A DNA stretch of 64,000 bases from Immersiella caudata (Eukaryota > Ascomycota > Sordariomycetes > Sordariales > Lasiosphaeriaceae): positions 496,001 to 560,000 of the forward strand of contig JAULSU010000001.1 in the NCBI GenBank assembly GCA_030512335.1, read 5' to 3'. The notes beneath the pieces are model-generated. The model worked only from the letters and a program-made list of their open reading frames with translations. It ran no database searches and was not told the origin of the DNA. Position numbers and translations under genes: made by a program. Within the stretch, counting starts at the first letter, position 1. Every line of letters begins with the position of its first letter. This document shows, piece by piece, positions 1-10,517 of this stretch.

Positions 1-451
1 TAGCGAACTGATTTGATTGTTTTGGTCTAATGTCGCAGTGGCTTTCATGCTGTTCCCGCGCTGGAATTACCCCTGGACAACGCAAACACAACCTCAACCC
101 ATGCATCAACAATCTGAAAGCAAAACATACCTCACCTCTGAGTGACCTCAAACTCCCAGGTTGTGGCAATCAAGCTATTTCTGCAGCCTTCACAGTAAAC
201 CAAGACGACCCTAGTGACGCACCCACGAACTCTAAACGTACAGTAGCATGCCAATCATCGCCTCAATCAGGCACAGCAACCACATCAAGATTCAGTTCAA
301 AAAGACATTAGCGTCGGACAAACGGACATCCATCGCCCCCTTGGGCTGCCTCCACCTCTTTGGATGGAATATCAACCCCTTCAATGCGCTCAAACCGTCC
401 GCGAGCTCTTGTCACTTGTCCCATCAAGTCAGATTCACCAACGCCAACGAC
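1..451. other. 5' flank of the arrestin gene, no gene seen
   Basis: No supported coding signal here. Reading frames through it are short or run into the arrestin gene without family resemblance. It probably holds the promoter and 5' untranslated region of the downstream gene. Confidence 0.5.
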
Positions 452-1928
452 ATGCCGCGAAAGTGGTCTCGAAATGGCCCGGCCCTCTCCATCCAACTCG
501 ACAACCCGGGCCCCATCAGACCCGGAGACACCATAACTGGGCGCGTCACCCGCCAACTGCCCATGGACACCACCCGAGCGCGGCTCTCCATCCAACTCCG
601 CGGACGCGACAAAGTCAAACTCACGGTCCAAGAATTCCTCGTCTCCTTGCCCTTCCGCGCCTCCGCCAACCTCCTCGGCGATGACCTTCACCACGTCATC
701 TTCGACGGCCCTTTGCGCATCCGCCCTTGCGACATCCCCGGGAAAACGCCCTTCATCTGCCACTTCGCCATCACCCTCCCGCACTACGACGCCATCAACG
801 GCGATCCCCTCCCATGTAGGTTCAAGCCCGACTGGTTTCTCTTCCGCGGCAAAGCCTGTCTCTGTCCGCCCTCGAGGCCCCAGAGACATCCCATAAAGTA
901 AAACACTGGCTGATCTTGTCCCAGTCACATTCCACTCCCGAACCCGCACCCCGACCTCCACCCTCCGCGCCTACATCGACTACTGGCTCGAAGCCTCCCT
1001 CTCCGACCTCTCCTCCCCCTCCCCGCGCCACCTCGCAATTCAGCCCCTGACAATCACCCACCACCCCCTCCCCATAACAATCCACCCCCCTTCCATTCCC
1101 CTACACCGCCGGACCTGCACCAAGACCATCCGCTCGCAGCGCCTTCTCCCCGGGCAATCCCACCCGCGCCTCTTCCTCGCGGACAAGCTGACCCAAGCCC
1201 TCTGCGGTCCTACCCTCCCCCATTACACCTTTGGCGTGGACGTCATCTGTCCAAAGACGATACAGTTGGATTCACCCATCCCGATGCCATTATATGTGCG
1301 AACCATGCCATTCCACGAACTCTCCTCAGATATCCTCGCGCAGCGCAGCCGGCTTATCGAGCTACGCTCAGTGAAAGTATCACTTGTAGCGAGAACAACA
1401 GCGAATTTACAGGGTGTGGTGAGCGGGAGCGCGAAGCGCAGGTTGCTATGCCGGGATGAGGAGGTGTTGAAGGCGAGGTGGAACCCCAGGGAGAGGGAAG
1501 CGCTGTGGCTTCCGTCGGATGCGGAGGAGGCGGCGCTGGATGTGGGGACTTTGGTGATGGGGGTTCGGTTTGGGGAGAAGGGGGTTTGGTGTGTGAAGGA
1601 GGGGCGGGGGAGCGCGACGTTTGAAGGGGCGGAGGGGGAGAGGGGGAGGGCGTATCCGGATTTTGAGACGTATGATATTAGGCATCGGCATTTGGTGAGG
1701 TGGGATATGGAGGTGAGGGTGGCGATGGAGACGGTGAGGGTGCGGGGGGAGGAGATGGTTACGGTTTTGGGGTCTGCGGGCGGCGTGGCGGGTGGTGTGT
1801 TGGTGGATCCGGCGGCGGCGAAGGAAAAGGCCGAGAAGAGGAGGTCGTTTCGGTGGGAGTGGATGGCGGCTGCGGGCAAGGTTGATGGTTGGGTGCCGGC
1901 CCGGAGCGAGCTTGGGTCCTCAGTTTAA
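452..1928 (+). CDS. Arrestin-domain protein (455 aa, 1 intron)
   Basis: Exons 452-815 and 925-1928; the intron 816-924 begins GTAGGT and ends CCCAG, and joining restores one frame of 455 residues. The N-terminus (PALSIQLDNPGPIRPGDTI) and the following beta-rich segment match the arrestin N-terminal fold, and the second exon carries the arrestin C-terminal sandwich (CPKTIQLDSPIPMPLYV). Fungal proteins of this class are usually alpha-arrestins that recruit ubiquitin ligases to plasma-membrane transporters, or general arrestin-like scaffolds; I see no PPxY motif, so a Rsp5 adaptor role is not shown. The ATG at 452 is chosen because the domain begins directly after it, although the frame is open further upstream. 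Base use is odd: the first half is very C-rich on the coding strand, and from about 1390 it is very G-rich. Confidence 0.8.
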
Positions 1929-2105
1929 GCTTAAATGGACGCAGGCCTCATTGGAGAGGTGGAAATAAGATCTCCTGTACCTCATTTTAGCTGCCGGGAC
2001 TTGGAGAGAATTCAATGTCAACCCGTCGGGTCTTTCACGGGAAGAGCGGAGCACGGGGTGCACAGGTGTTGTCCTTTTTGCGGGAAATGGCTCTCTAAAG
2101 GGAGT
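1929..2105. other. Short spacer after the arrestin gene
   Basis: Spacer between the arrestin stop and the possible minus-strand exon. Nothing recognisable. Confidence 0.4.
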
Positions 2106-2348
2106 TCATGTTGGATAGATGCCTTTGGGCTTGAAATAATTTCCACCAAAATAGCGGTTACGGTACTCAAAGTCATAGTTGGCAAGCTTTTTTTCTTGCT
2201 CTTCGTATCCTGGACAGTGCGGCCTCGAAGACTTCGCACTCAGAAGCTGGGTGGAGCATTGGAGAGCCTGGCTCTCAACGCCGAAGTATCTATCAGAGCT
2301 TATGCGACCACCAGGGGCCGTAGCTTTAGAGTACTTGACTTTCGTATT
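2106..2348 (-). CDS. Possible C-terminal exon of an unrecognised gene
   Basis: On the minus strand one frame stays open for 80 codons, from a TGA complementary to 2349-2351 to a TGA at 2108-2106. Its end reads like real protein: a charged GYEEQEKKLANYDFEYRN run followed by YFGGNYFKPKGIYPT. Third positions look coding and the aromatic-rich tail is not random-like. There is no ATG in the frame, so it would need an upstream exon, probably within 2350-2660, which I could not assemble convincingly. I do not recognise the family. It could be the last exon of a small gene sharing its upstream region with msrA, a gene remnant, or chance. Confidence 0.25.
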   Translation of the reverse strand, partial: NTKVKYSKATAPGGRISSDRYFGVESQALQCSTQLLSAKSSRPHCPGYEEQEKKLANYDFEYRNRYFGGNYFKPKGIYPT

Positions 2349-2839
2349 TCACTTTGCGCAGAACCTTGATTATTCTCTGTTCCGGGTGTCACGGGTAGAC
2401 TCTACAGTGTGAAGCCCGAACACCTCGGCTGGTGGTGGTCAGACCCTAACCCTTGGAGCGGTAATTCTGTCACATTTGGAATCATCCGTGGCGTCTCGGA
2501 TTTGTCACCACTGAAGGCGCAGACGTCACGATTCCTGAAAGGATCCCAAACTCTTTGGAATCGACCTCTGAAAAGCGCCCCGCCGCGCCCGCCGAACTAC
2601 AGCTATAAGTCTCCATCTCCGCCCCGCCGTTCCCTTCAATTCTTCAACAGGTAATCCCAGCATCAATCCACCTCGACAAGTGCGCAATTCCTGCCCGTCT
2701 GTCGCAATCGCGGACACCCCTCCAAAAACCAACTTCCACCCCACCACAGCTTGAGCTTCGCAGCTCGACTTACACGACTACGGCGCCTATATCTCGACGT
2801 CTTATCTTCTTTACCGTCTTTGTCTCGATACTCTCTGGC
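2349..2839. other. Upstream region of msrA
   Basis: No supported gene on the plus strand. It ends in a pyrimidine-rich leader typical of fungal 5' untranslated regions. Further upstream exons of the possible minus-strand gene could lie here. Confidence 0.4.
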
Positions 2840-3484
2840 ATGTCCTTCATCACCCGCTTCTTCCGACCATTCACGCAAACCGCCATGGCCACCCCCGTTA
2901 CCATCCCCGAAGGTGCGGAAAAGGCCACCGTCGCAGCCGGCTGCTTCTGGGGCGTCGAGCACCTATACCGCAAGCACTTCGGCAAGGGCCTCTACGACGC
3001 ACGCGTAGGCTACATCGGTGGCGACCAATCCAACCCGTCCTACCGCGCAGTGTGCTCGGGTGGCACCGGTCGTACGTCCCCTAGTCCCTTCCCCGACTCC
3101 CTAGCTGCAGCCCACTAACTACCCCCCCTCACAGACGCCGAAGCCACCCAAATCATCTACGACCCCACCAAAATCACCTACCGCCAACTCCTCGAGTTCT
3201 TCTACCGCATGCACGACCCCACAACCCTCAACTCGCAGGGTCCCGACCGCGGCACCCAATACCGCAGCGGCATCTTCTTCCACACGCCCGAGCAAGAGAA
3301 GATCGCCCGCGAGGTTACAGCCAAGGCAAACGAGCAGTGGTACAACGGGAAGATCGTCACCGAGATCCTGCCTGCGAAGCAGTGGTGGGACGCGGAGGAG
3401 TATCACCAGCTGTACCTGGACAGGAACCCTGGCGGGTATGAGTGCCCTAGCCACTTCCTGAGGACGTTTCCCGAGTTGAAGTGA
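2840..3484 (+). CDS. msrA: Peptide-methionine (S)-S-oxide reductase MsrA (193 aa, 1 intron)
   Basis: MsrA reduces methionine-S-sulfoxide in proteins and free methionine using thioredoxin, a repair step after oxidative damage. Exons 2840-3071 and 3135-3484; the 63-nt intron starts GTACGT and ends ACAG, and splicing recreates the conserved GTGHAE segment. The catalytic motif AAGCFWGVEHLYRK is complete with its nucleophilic Cys, followed by VGYIGG and, near the C-terminus, the AEEYHQLYL segment. Length fits the family. There are two in-frame starts: ATG 2840 adds MSFITRFFRPFTQT, a short basic and hydrophobic leader that could target mitochondria, while ATG 2885 sits in a stronger context (GCCATGG) and gives a cytosolic form. 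Identity is secure; which start is used is not. Confidence 0.95.
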
Positions 3485-4051
3485 TGATGTATGGGAGGGG
3501 GGTGTTTTGTTATAGGTTATTCTTATATGAGCGTTGGAGTTAGGAGTTGGAAGCTCGTTGCATGATCGCAACGCTTTGGGATTTGTGTTTGAAGCATGCA
3601 AAAACATCAGGGCCATTACGCAGTATAACCTCGGAATTGACATATTCTCTATGCGAATCGGCCCCTCTTCACGAGACGTGACTTCAGGCCACCCACAGCG
3701 CAGATAGATGACGTGAAAGCTTGAGAAATATCTCGACGGAGACGGCCTGTGTGAATCCGGCATTTAAATATTCAATTTTCATTTGTTTTTTTTTGTTCGC
3801 TGATAGCCATATACCCAACGGCAAACGCAAGATGTTTAACAATACTTGTACATTTTCTCCAGAGTCTTCCAGGTGTCTACCTTGGATATCATGACCACTG
3901 AGTAGAGATTTCTCCATAACAAAGGAAACTGGCCCAGCTACAACCCTAAGCTCCAACTGAATGTCTCGCCTGACATCAGCTCAGCATGCAACGGCTCAGT
4001 AACCTCACCGCCTCTGATACACCTCGATAACTCTATCATGTTGCCCACCCT
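3485..4051. other. Convergent intergenic region
   Basis: Region between two converging genes, locally AT-richer, with an 11-base T-run near 3785. Probably the two 3' untranslated regions. No gene seen. Confidence 0.5.
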
Positions 4052-5178
4052 TTACTTCCTCCTATTTTGCTGCATCATGAGAATCTGCACCATTCTAATG
4101 AAAATGTTGAGGAAGTCCAGCTCGAGGCTGATACTCTCGTTCACGGGATCCTTCTTGATGATACCACGCTCAGCCAGGCGAGCATGGTGGAGTACCTTTT
4201 GGACATCGTAAAGGGTGAAGCCACCGAAAACGGCGAGACCACCGTAGAGCCAAATGTTCTCAGTGAAGGCGAGAGTGCGCACGGCGGTGACGGGAAGAAC
4301 CAGGGGCGCAAGTCCGGAAACAGCGACAAGAGCAGCACCTGCAAGGAGCGGGCCACCGATGTAGAGGTACTTCTCCTGCTTGGCCGTGGCGCCGACAAAC
4401 GAGATGCTGCCCATCATGGCGAGAGTGTAGACACCGGCGCGAGCGAGAAGAGCCGGGGGCGCCATGGTCATAAGTGGGGCGACAAGAGCAGCCTGGGTGG
4501 CGTTGAACGCGGTCCAGAAAGCGTACTTGGGAACGTAGCTAGATACTGGTTAGCAACGTTCTACGGAGACAAAACTTTCACTCGAAGGAAGAGGACTTAC
4601 TTGTCGGGATCGACCGCCCGGGTAGCAAGCATGGTTCCAAAGCTAAGCGCGAGACCACCGATGCCCACAACCCACGGGTTAGTGACCATGAGGCGATAGA
4701 CGAAGCCGCTCTGGATCATCTGGTAGGCGCTCGTGCCGATGATGGCAATGCCCAGACCCGTGTGCATGAACGTGCTGTTCAGGTAGGACCGCTCAAACGC
4801 CGGCATGCCACCATCCTGTCTTGTCTCTCTGTTGAAAATAAGGTTGATACCAACAAGTGTGCCACCGAAGACGGCGCCTCCAACCAACAGCTTGCGTAGG
4901 AGCGCTGCGCGGCGGACCGCCGGGTCGATCGTTGCGCCGGAGTAATTGTAATTGTAGCGGCGCGAGGTGCCCTGGAGGCGCGAGAGTAGGCCGCTGCTCG
5001 CCTTGGTCGCCGGTCGCAGCGCGGGTGCCGCTGTCCTCGATGTGAAGAAGGCATTCTTGGGGGTAGACTGGTGGAATCCTCGGATCGCGGCGGACGGTCC
5101 GGAGGTCGCCTTTGCGAGCTGAGGCGCCCGCGATGCGAGCCGCGCGGGGCCAGCGCGGATAGTGAGTGTAAAGTACAT
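4052..5178 (-). CDS. Mitochondrial Bax-inhibitor-1/GHITM-type membrane protein (354 aa, 1 intron)
   Basis: Exons 5178-4601 and 4538-4052 on the minus strand; the 62-nt intron starts GTAAGT and ends TCTAG. The first about 45 residues are rich in Arg, Ala and Ser and lack acidic residues (MYFTLTIRAGPARLASRAP), a mitochondrial presequence. After it come about seven hydrophobic segments and the family-typical GLGIAIIGTSAYQMI and FGGFTLYDVQKVLHHA stretches. In animals the related GHITM protein sits in the mitochondrial inner membrane and affects cristae shape and apoptosis; in fungi the function is inferred only. The last exon ends in a short basic tail (MMQQNRRK). The family assignment rests on presequence, topology and motif resemblance. 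Confidence 0.85.
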
Positions 5179-8100
5179 GATGTGTCGCTCGTTTGCCGGT
5201 GGTTGACGACAGGTGAACGAAGGTGGGATATCGAGGTCGCCCTGTGACGCCGTCGAAGAAGTTAAGCAAGAGCACTAAAAGCAAACTTGGATGACGTTTC
5301 GGTGGAGGTGTTGCTTAGCTAATGTTGATTGGTCCGAGCTCCAAGCGGCATGGAGAAGCTTCGAGCAGCGGCTCCGAAATTTCATGTTACCTACCCCAGT
5401 GAATGCAATTTCTCATTTTCAGCACCCTCCTCGAACAAATTGAATTATTTCACAATCTCACGTGCCACACTAAGCCTCTGGGGAAGTGGGTCCTCACCCT
5501 TGACCCTGGACGCCCGAAATCAATTTCATTTCAGCCAAGTCCCTGTGTTCGAAATTTCCAATTTTCGTTTTCGGAACCCTACTGTGTGGAGCCGGAAGTA
5601 ACCGGAGAACGAGACCCCAACCCTTGCACCGCGAGAGCAGTGAGGTCGAGGTTGCCCCCGTTCACATCCACTTCCAAGTCAATGAAGCAAAAACTTACGG
5701 CTCCTACGACAAAGCTCTTAGTGAGCGAGGTTCTATCCGAATTGCTCTCCAGTTTCACATTCTGTCGAAGACAGTCGCTAACCCAAACTTGCCCGCTACA
5801 AACGGCAGTGGAGAGGCTCGCAAACTTCTTCCTTCTGGGTTTCTGCCCGTTCACTCACCTCTACCGAGATCCATCTGACTGCCTCCCTATAGAAGTCAGT
5901 CTGTCCATCGCCTAGACGTCAACCGAACCGCAGAGGTTCAACGACTCGCTTTGATGACGGTTGACCGATTCACACAGCCATCCATTGGAATTCCCTGCTT
6001 GTTATTCATCACTCTGACATCATCCAGGGATGAAGATTGCGCCTCATCTTTACAGCCCAGCCTTCATCATGGGTTGCGGTTCCGCCCCACGGCTTGTGAT
6101 GAATCGGTAACGAATCGTCGGTCACCCTGCTGGCTATTTGAGCAGTATAGCGGGAAGACATAGAGGAAGATGATGTGGTTGCTCTTAGGTATTCCATGAG
6201 CGATGGAGTCACTCACTGCACCCGCACGAGACGTAGTTGTGTCATCCCGTCAGAAGGACACGAAGGCTCGGGCTCTAATCAACGAAGAAGACGGAACGGG
6301 GTCATATCCACGTCAGGTCCTCGACCTCCATATTCCCACAACTAATAACTGCGTCACTCCCAGCAAGGCTGGTGTGTACGCGATATGAACCTCGGGTTTA
6401 CAAGCAAGAAGCAAAGTGACTTCTTCTGCGAAATCCGGACGTTCTCCTACTCAACACAAGACACCCGCGGGTACGAGCCCCCATCGGTTTCAGCGCAGGC
6501 GTTATCACCAGTTGTATATATAGTCGGGAGGGAGCAGAGCTCGTTATTTGAAGCTTTCCACGCTTCGCAGTCCGATGCTGACAGTAACGGCAGACCCACA
6601 AGGACCTGTTGCATCCCACGGGGCGCGGCCGAGCCCGTTCGGAGCTGGGTCGTTGTCGGATGCGGGGATGAGACACGCCGATCAGCTACCGAGACACTGT
6701 CACGTTCATGAATTGTCTACGTGCAACTCCAGCCGACCATTATGCACACAACACTACCGATGGAGTCCAGACAAGCGGTGCTGCCGTTAGCCCTGGGCCG
6801 TAGAGGGGTGGGAACTCCCTGCGTTTATCCAGGGGCCAAGGGCCAGGCAGCTGGGCAAACCATTGAGATGCCTCAAGTTGAGGGCAGTCGACATCCCTAG
6901 GCATCGATCAAGTGCAAATATACGAAGCAAGGCCTGGGTAATTCCTCCCAAGCGATGCTTGGGCAGGATCGTGTCTGAGGCGCACCACTAGTTGCGTGGC
7001 TGTTATGTTTAACTCACCAGGTACGAAGGCCAAATACCGTGCAAATTACCGTGCCGCTTCTACCCTCCTGCGCTTCACCCTCCTTCAACTATGCGGATGC
7101 CGGTGTTCCTCCCAACTACCGTGGGGACCTTCCGTTCTCGTTGGAAGCGAGATGTGGTAGGGCACGAAGTTACGCCGGGACACACACTTCTCCGGGCGAA
7201 CCCCTCGAGTCATTTAGCCGGCATCTGTTGTGCCACATGGACAACACGCGGCCGGTCACCATCAGGGGGCCCACGAGGCCGCGAGCCCGCGACTGGAAGG
7301 TCTAGAAGCCCGTGCACGGGGAGTTGGGGTTGTCGTTGCGGTGTTGGAAGAAGAAACTTGTCCTCCTTTTCTTTCACTCGCGGCACCGACACTCCCGTGC
7401 TGGCGCTCGAGTGCGAGCGATTAGCAACACGGTCATCTGCGCAGCCCAATGTCTCATGGATGCGCGAATAAGACGAGTGCGTGTTGGCAGCTTCGCATAA
7501 AGTACGTCAGGTGTCATCTCAGTAGTTGACTCCTCCAGCCACGGAAACGGCGGCCGCCCTCGTCCGATAGGCCTTGCTGTGCCACAGCGAAACGCGCTTC
7601 ACCCCCATCGGCTGGGACCTGAGAAATCGCGGGGGCATCGCATGAAACAAACGTCTATGTATAGGAAACGTCCAAAAACCTTATTGTACGGCGCTGTATG
7701 TCAGAGAGTACCAACCCACGAGCTTCAAGCATCCTGCTTTTTTCTCGGGTTGCACGCGTTGTTTATTGGACTGCGTGAGATTCCCGAAAGTGGGCAGGAT
7801 CATGGATGCACCAGACGCCCGGACCAAGGGGCAAAAACGAGCACAGAAGCACAGTCCAACACTAGAATTCTTCTCGAAGGCCACCCTGCAGGGCTGGGAG
7901 GCGGATCAGGCCGGACCCTCCGGGGTAGCAGTGACTGGGATTTTCGCCGCACGCAGGGGGCGCCAGGGGTACCGATACCTGTGGGGGACCAGCTGCGCAG
8001 ACAGGCCAGCTGAAACAAGCTGCAAACAAGCTGTGCGAACGGGCCACCGCGTCCGTGATCATGGCCAGCTAGGGGCTGCCAGCTTTCGCGTGGTCGTTTC

Positions 8101-10517
8101 GACCGCTTGAAAATTGTTATGGGAAGGTTGAACACGAATGAACGGGGATATCTATGACGGCGACGGGGCGGACCTTTAACTCCCAGTAGTCAGAATGCGA
8201 GCAGGTAAGGATTGCTAGGCGTCAACGAAGGTGGGCTGGGGTCGTCATCGTGCAGCGACTGTGGCTGCCATGCTCAGCTGCACAAAATGTTTCTGCTGTG
8301 CTGCTGCGAAACACAACATCCCCAGGTAGGATGCCCTGAAGCCCTGAAAACCCAAATATCCACTCACCTCGTGGTATGCCCAGGAATATGACATCTGTAC
8401 CGGCCTGAGAAGTACGCAGCAATACCCAATTCGTTGGACTGCAGAGTCGCATCAGGACCTTGTGCACGAGGGGAGGTCGCAGGCGGTGAAAAGCTCTGAC
8501 GAAAGAGGTGCTCGTGGTGGGGCCGAACATGGCGGGGTTGACAGGGAGACAGGGCGTGGTAGACCACGCTCCCAGCTTCCAGAACTTCGCTGCCCATGGT
8601 TCTGCAGCAGGGCTCCCTGCCTGAAGCCCGCTTCCGTTGCCAGCTTCAACAACACCACTACCCGGTCCACACATTTTAGAGGAGAGATGTAACATTTTTG
8701 AATGCGGGACCTGAGTTGGTCATCATGTAGAATAAGTATATCGGTGTGTCGCCTTCTGACAGCGTGGTCTCAACGGCTTGGCGTCTGGGCTGCTGTTTCC
8801 GCAGCGCCACAGTGCCTCTCGAAAGGGGCATTTTCTACTTCCAAATGTGCCTCTCGGTCGGGTTGTGCTCTGCATACTTTGACCGGGAGAGAAGACACCA
8901 GAGTAACTTCAAAGTCCCCCGTAGTTGAGGGCAACGGACGTGGGCGACCGCCGTCTCGTCAGTTCCCCTCATCTCCTCCATTGATTACCTGTAGCCTCCG
9001 TGCATCGCAGACCGCCCCTCTGCGCGCCGTGCCCCGCGATGAGCTAATTTGGAGCCAAGACTTGAGCAGAGAGGCAAAGTTAACTGAAGCTCAGGTCGCG
9101 GGAGACCAAACCAATCGAGCTGGCCTCACCAGCCGAGCTCCTGCTCAATTCATCTGGCTGCATCTTCTCGCCCTGTCCGGACTCCTGGGTTGAGCACGAG
9201 CGCATCTTCACACACACATCAAACATCGCCTTGAACGCTCCAAGGGCAGACAGGAAAGGCAGGCCAGGAAGGACGCGGAGCTGCAGGTTGCTCTGTGGCT
9301 TGCTCGGCCGTGTGTTGCTCCACCGCACGCCCCAAATTCCACCTGCCGCGTGGGAAGCCGGCAGCCGTCGCGCCATTCCGCGCCCCTCCGTTGTCTTGCT
9401 GCACTCCCTTGCTGAATTTCCCACCATGCCCACAGCTTACCACTGCTTCCTCCTCCGCTCGTCGAACCTGGAACTGGGCGCTGTTGGTGGCTGCTCGGTC
9501 GCACTGAGGCTCGGATCTCAAAATTTGTTGAAAGGCGGGCATTGTTGAGAGAGAGAGAGAGCGGGTCCCACGTTCTCCAGACATTCGAGACGGCGCCGTC
9601 CTGCGACCTCAGCTTCCCAGGTCCCCACGCCGGCCGGTTTCCCGCTCCCGTCACCTGTCTTGTGTCTCCTGGTCCAGACACACAACTCCTCTTCAGCCAA
9701 ATCTGCGATCCGACTCGCTGGCTGATCTCCGCGAACTTGTTCTTACCGAGCTTCTATTGTACCATTATTACCCCACACCTTGGAATCTCCAAATCCGTCC
9801 TCCCAGCGGCGTTCTCGTGACGCCGACGTGCGCGTTTCAAGCCCTCCACACCATGTAAGCGACTCCATCTGGCCGGCCGGTGGGAGAGACGAGGCATTGA
9901 TGCTGACCAAGGTTTTTCCCTTCCCAGAGCCTCCATCTACCTCGAACGAGCCCGCGACCGCGATCAAATCAAGCCAATCGACCCTCTACGTCCTACAATG
10001 CTGCGCGAGTGTTCCGTTTGACTGCTCGCCGAGAAACATCAAACGCAGAAAAGCCGGGCGCAAAGCTCCGATCTACGCTAGCCGAATTGACGCTGTTCAG
10101 AAATCGAGCCACTGGGCCACGAACGACTGCGTGTTCCCGGCCACGGCATCACGGAGGCTTCATTTCTCCAATTCCTCTCGATCCGACGATCTGCTATTCC
10201 CCACAGAAGCCAAGCGTGCCGAGCGGGAGAAGAACGAGAGAATCGAGAAGCGGCTCCCCAAGGAAGCTTGCCGTGGTTCTGAATCGTGTGGGGAAGACGT
10301 GGTTCGACTGGCTATAGCATGAAGCATCCCCGCCTAATTTCGATCTAACCGGCCCCTCCGCAATATACGGGACTGCGGGACGAGAGACGTCATCCCCCAG
10401 AGGTAATAAACGTGTCGAGCTAGATTGGGATTTCGGAAGTTTCCAAATAGCTCGTCAGGCACATCAGCCATCTGGTGTCCGGGGGGGCTTCTCCCGCCCC
10501 TGCCCAGCGCGCACACG
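5179..10517. other. 5.3-kb region without a supported gene
   Basis: I read both strands of this stretch and found no frame with a recognisable domain, consistent codon use or convincing splice pattern. Features seen: a TATATATAG run at 6515-6523 with nothing convincing downstream, a GA dinucleotide run at 9547-9561, and pyrimidine-rich tracts from about 9600 onward that probably belong to the promoter and long leader of the F-box gene. It may hold noncoding transcripts or fast-evolving short genes that I cannot see. Confidence 0.5.
9547..9561. repeat. GA dinucleotide microsatellite
   Basis: About seven GA units in the presumed promoter of the F-box gene. Confidence 0.8.

Noticed and set aside
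308..961. 217-codon frame on the minus strand over the arrestin gene
   Set aside because: It mirrors the arrestin coding frame; Gly/Val/Glu-rich composition is the usual shadow of a C-rich gene.
2444..2453. CCCTAACCC as interstitial telomere
   Set aside because: Only one short match without neighbouring units.
6515..6523. TATATATAG element as the promoter of a gene
   Set aside because: No convincing reading frame follows within several hundred bases, so I did not list it as a promoter.
9780..10322. 180-codon open frame before the CNB/F-box gene
   Set aside because: No resemblance, poor codon use and a position in the presumed leader of the next gene.
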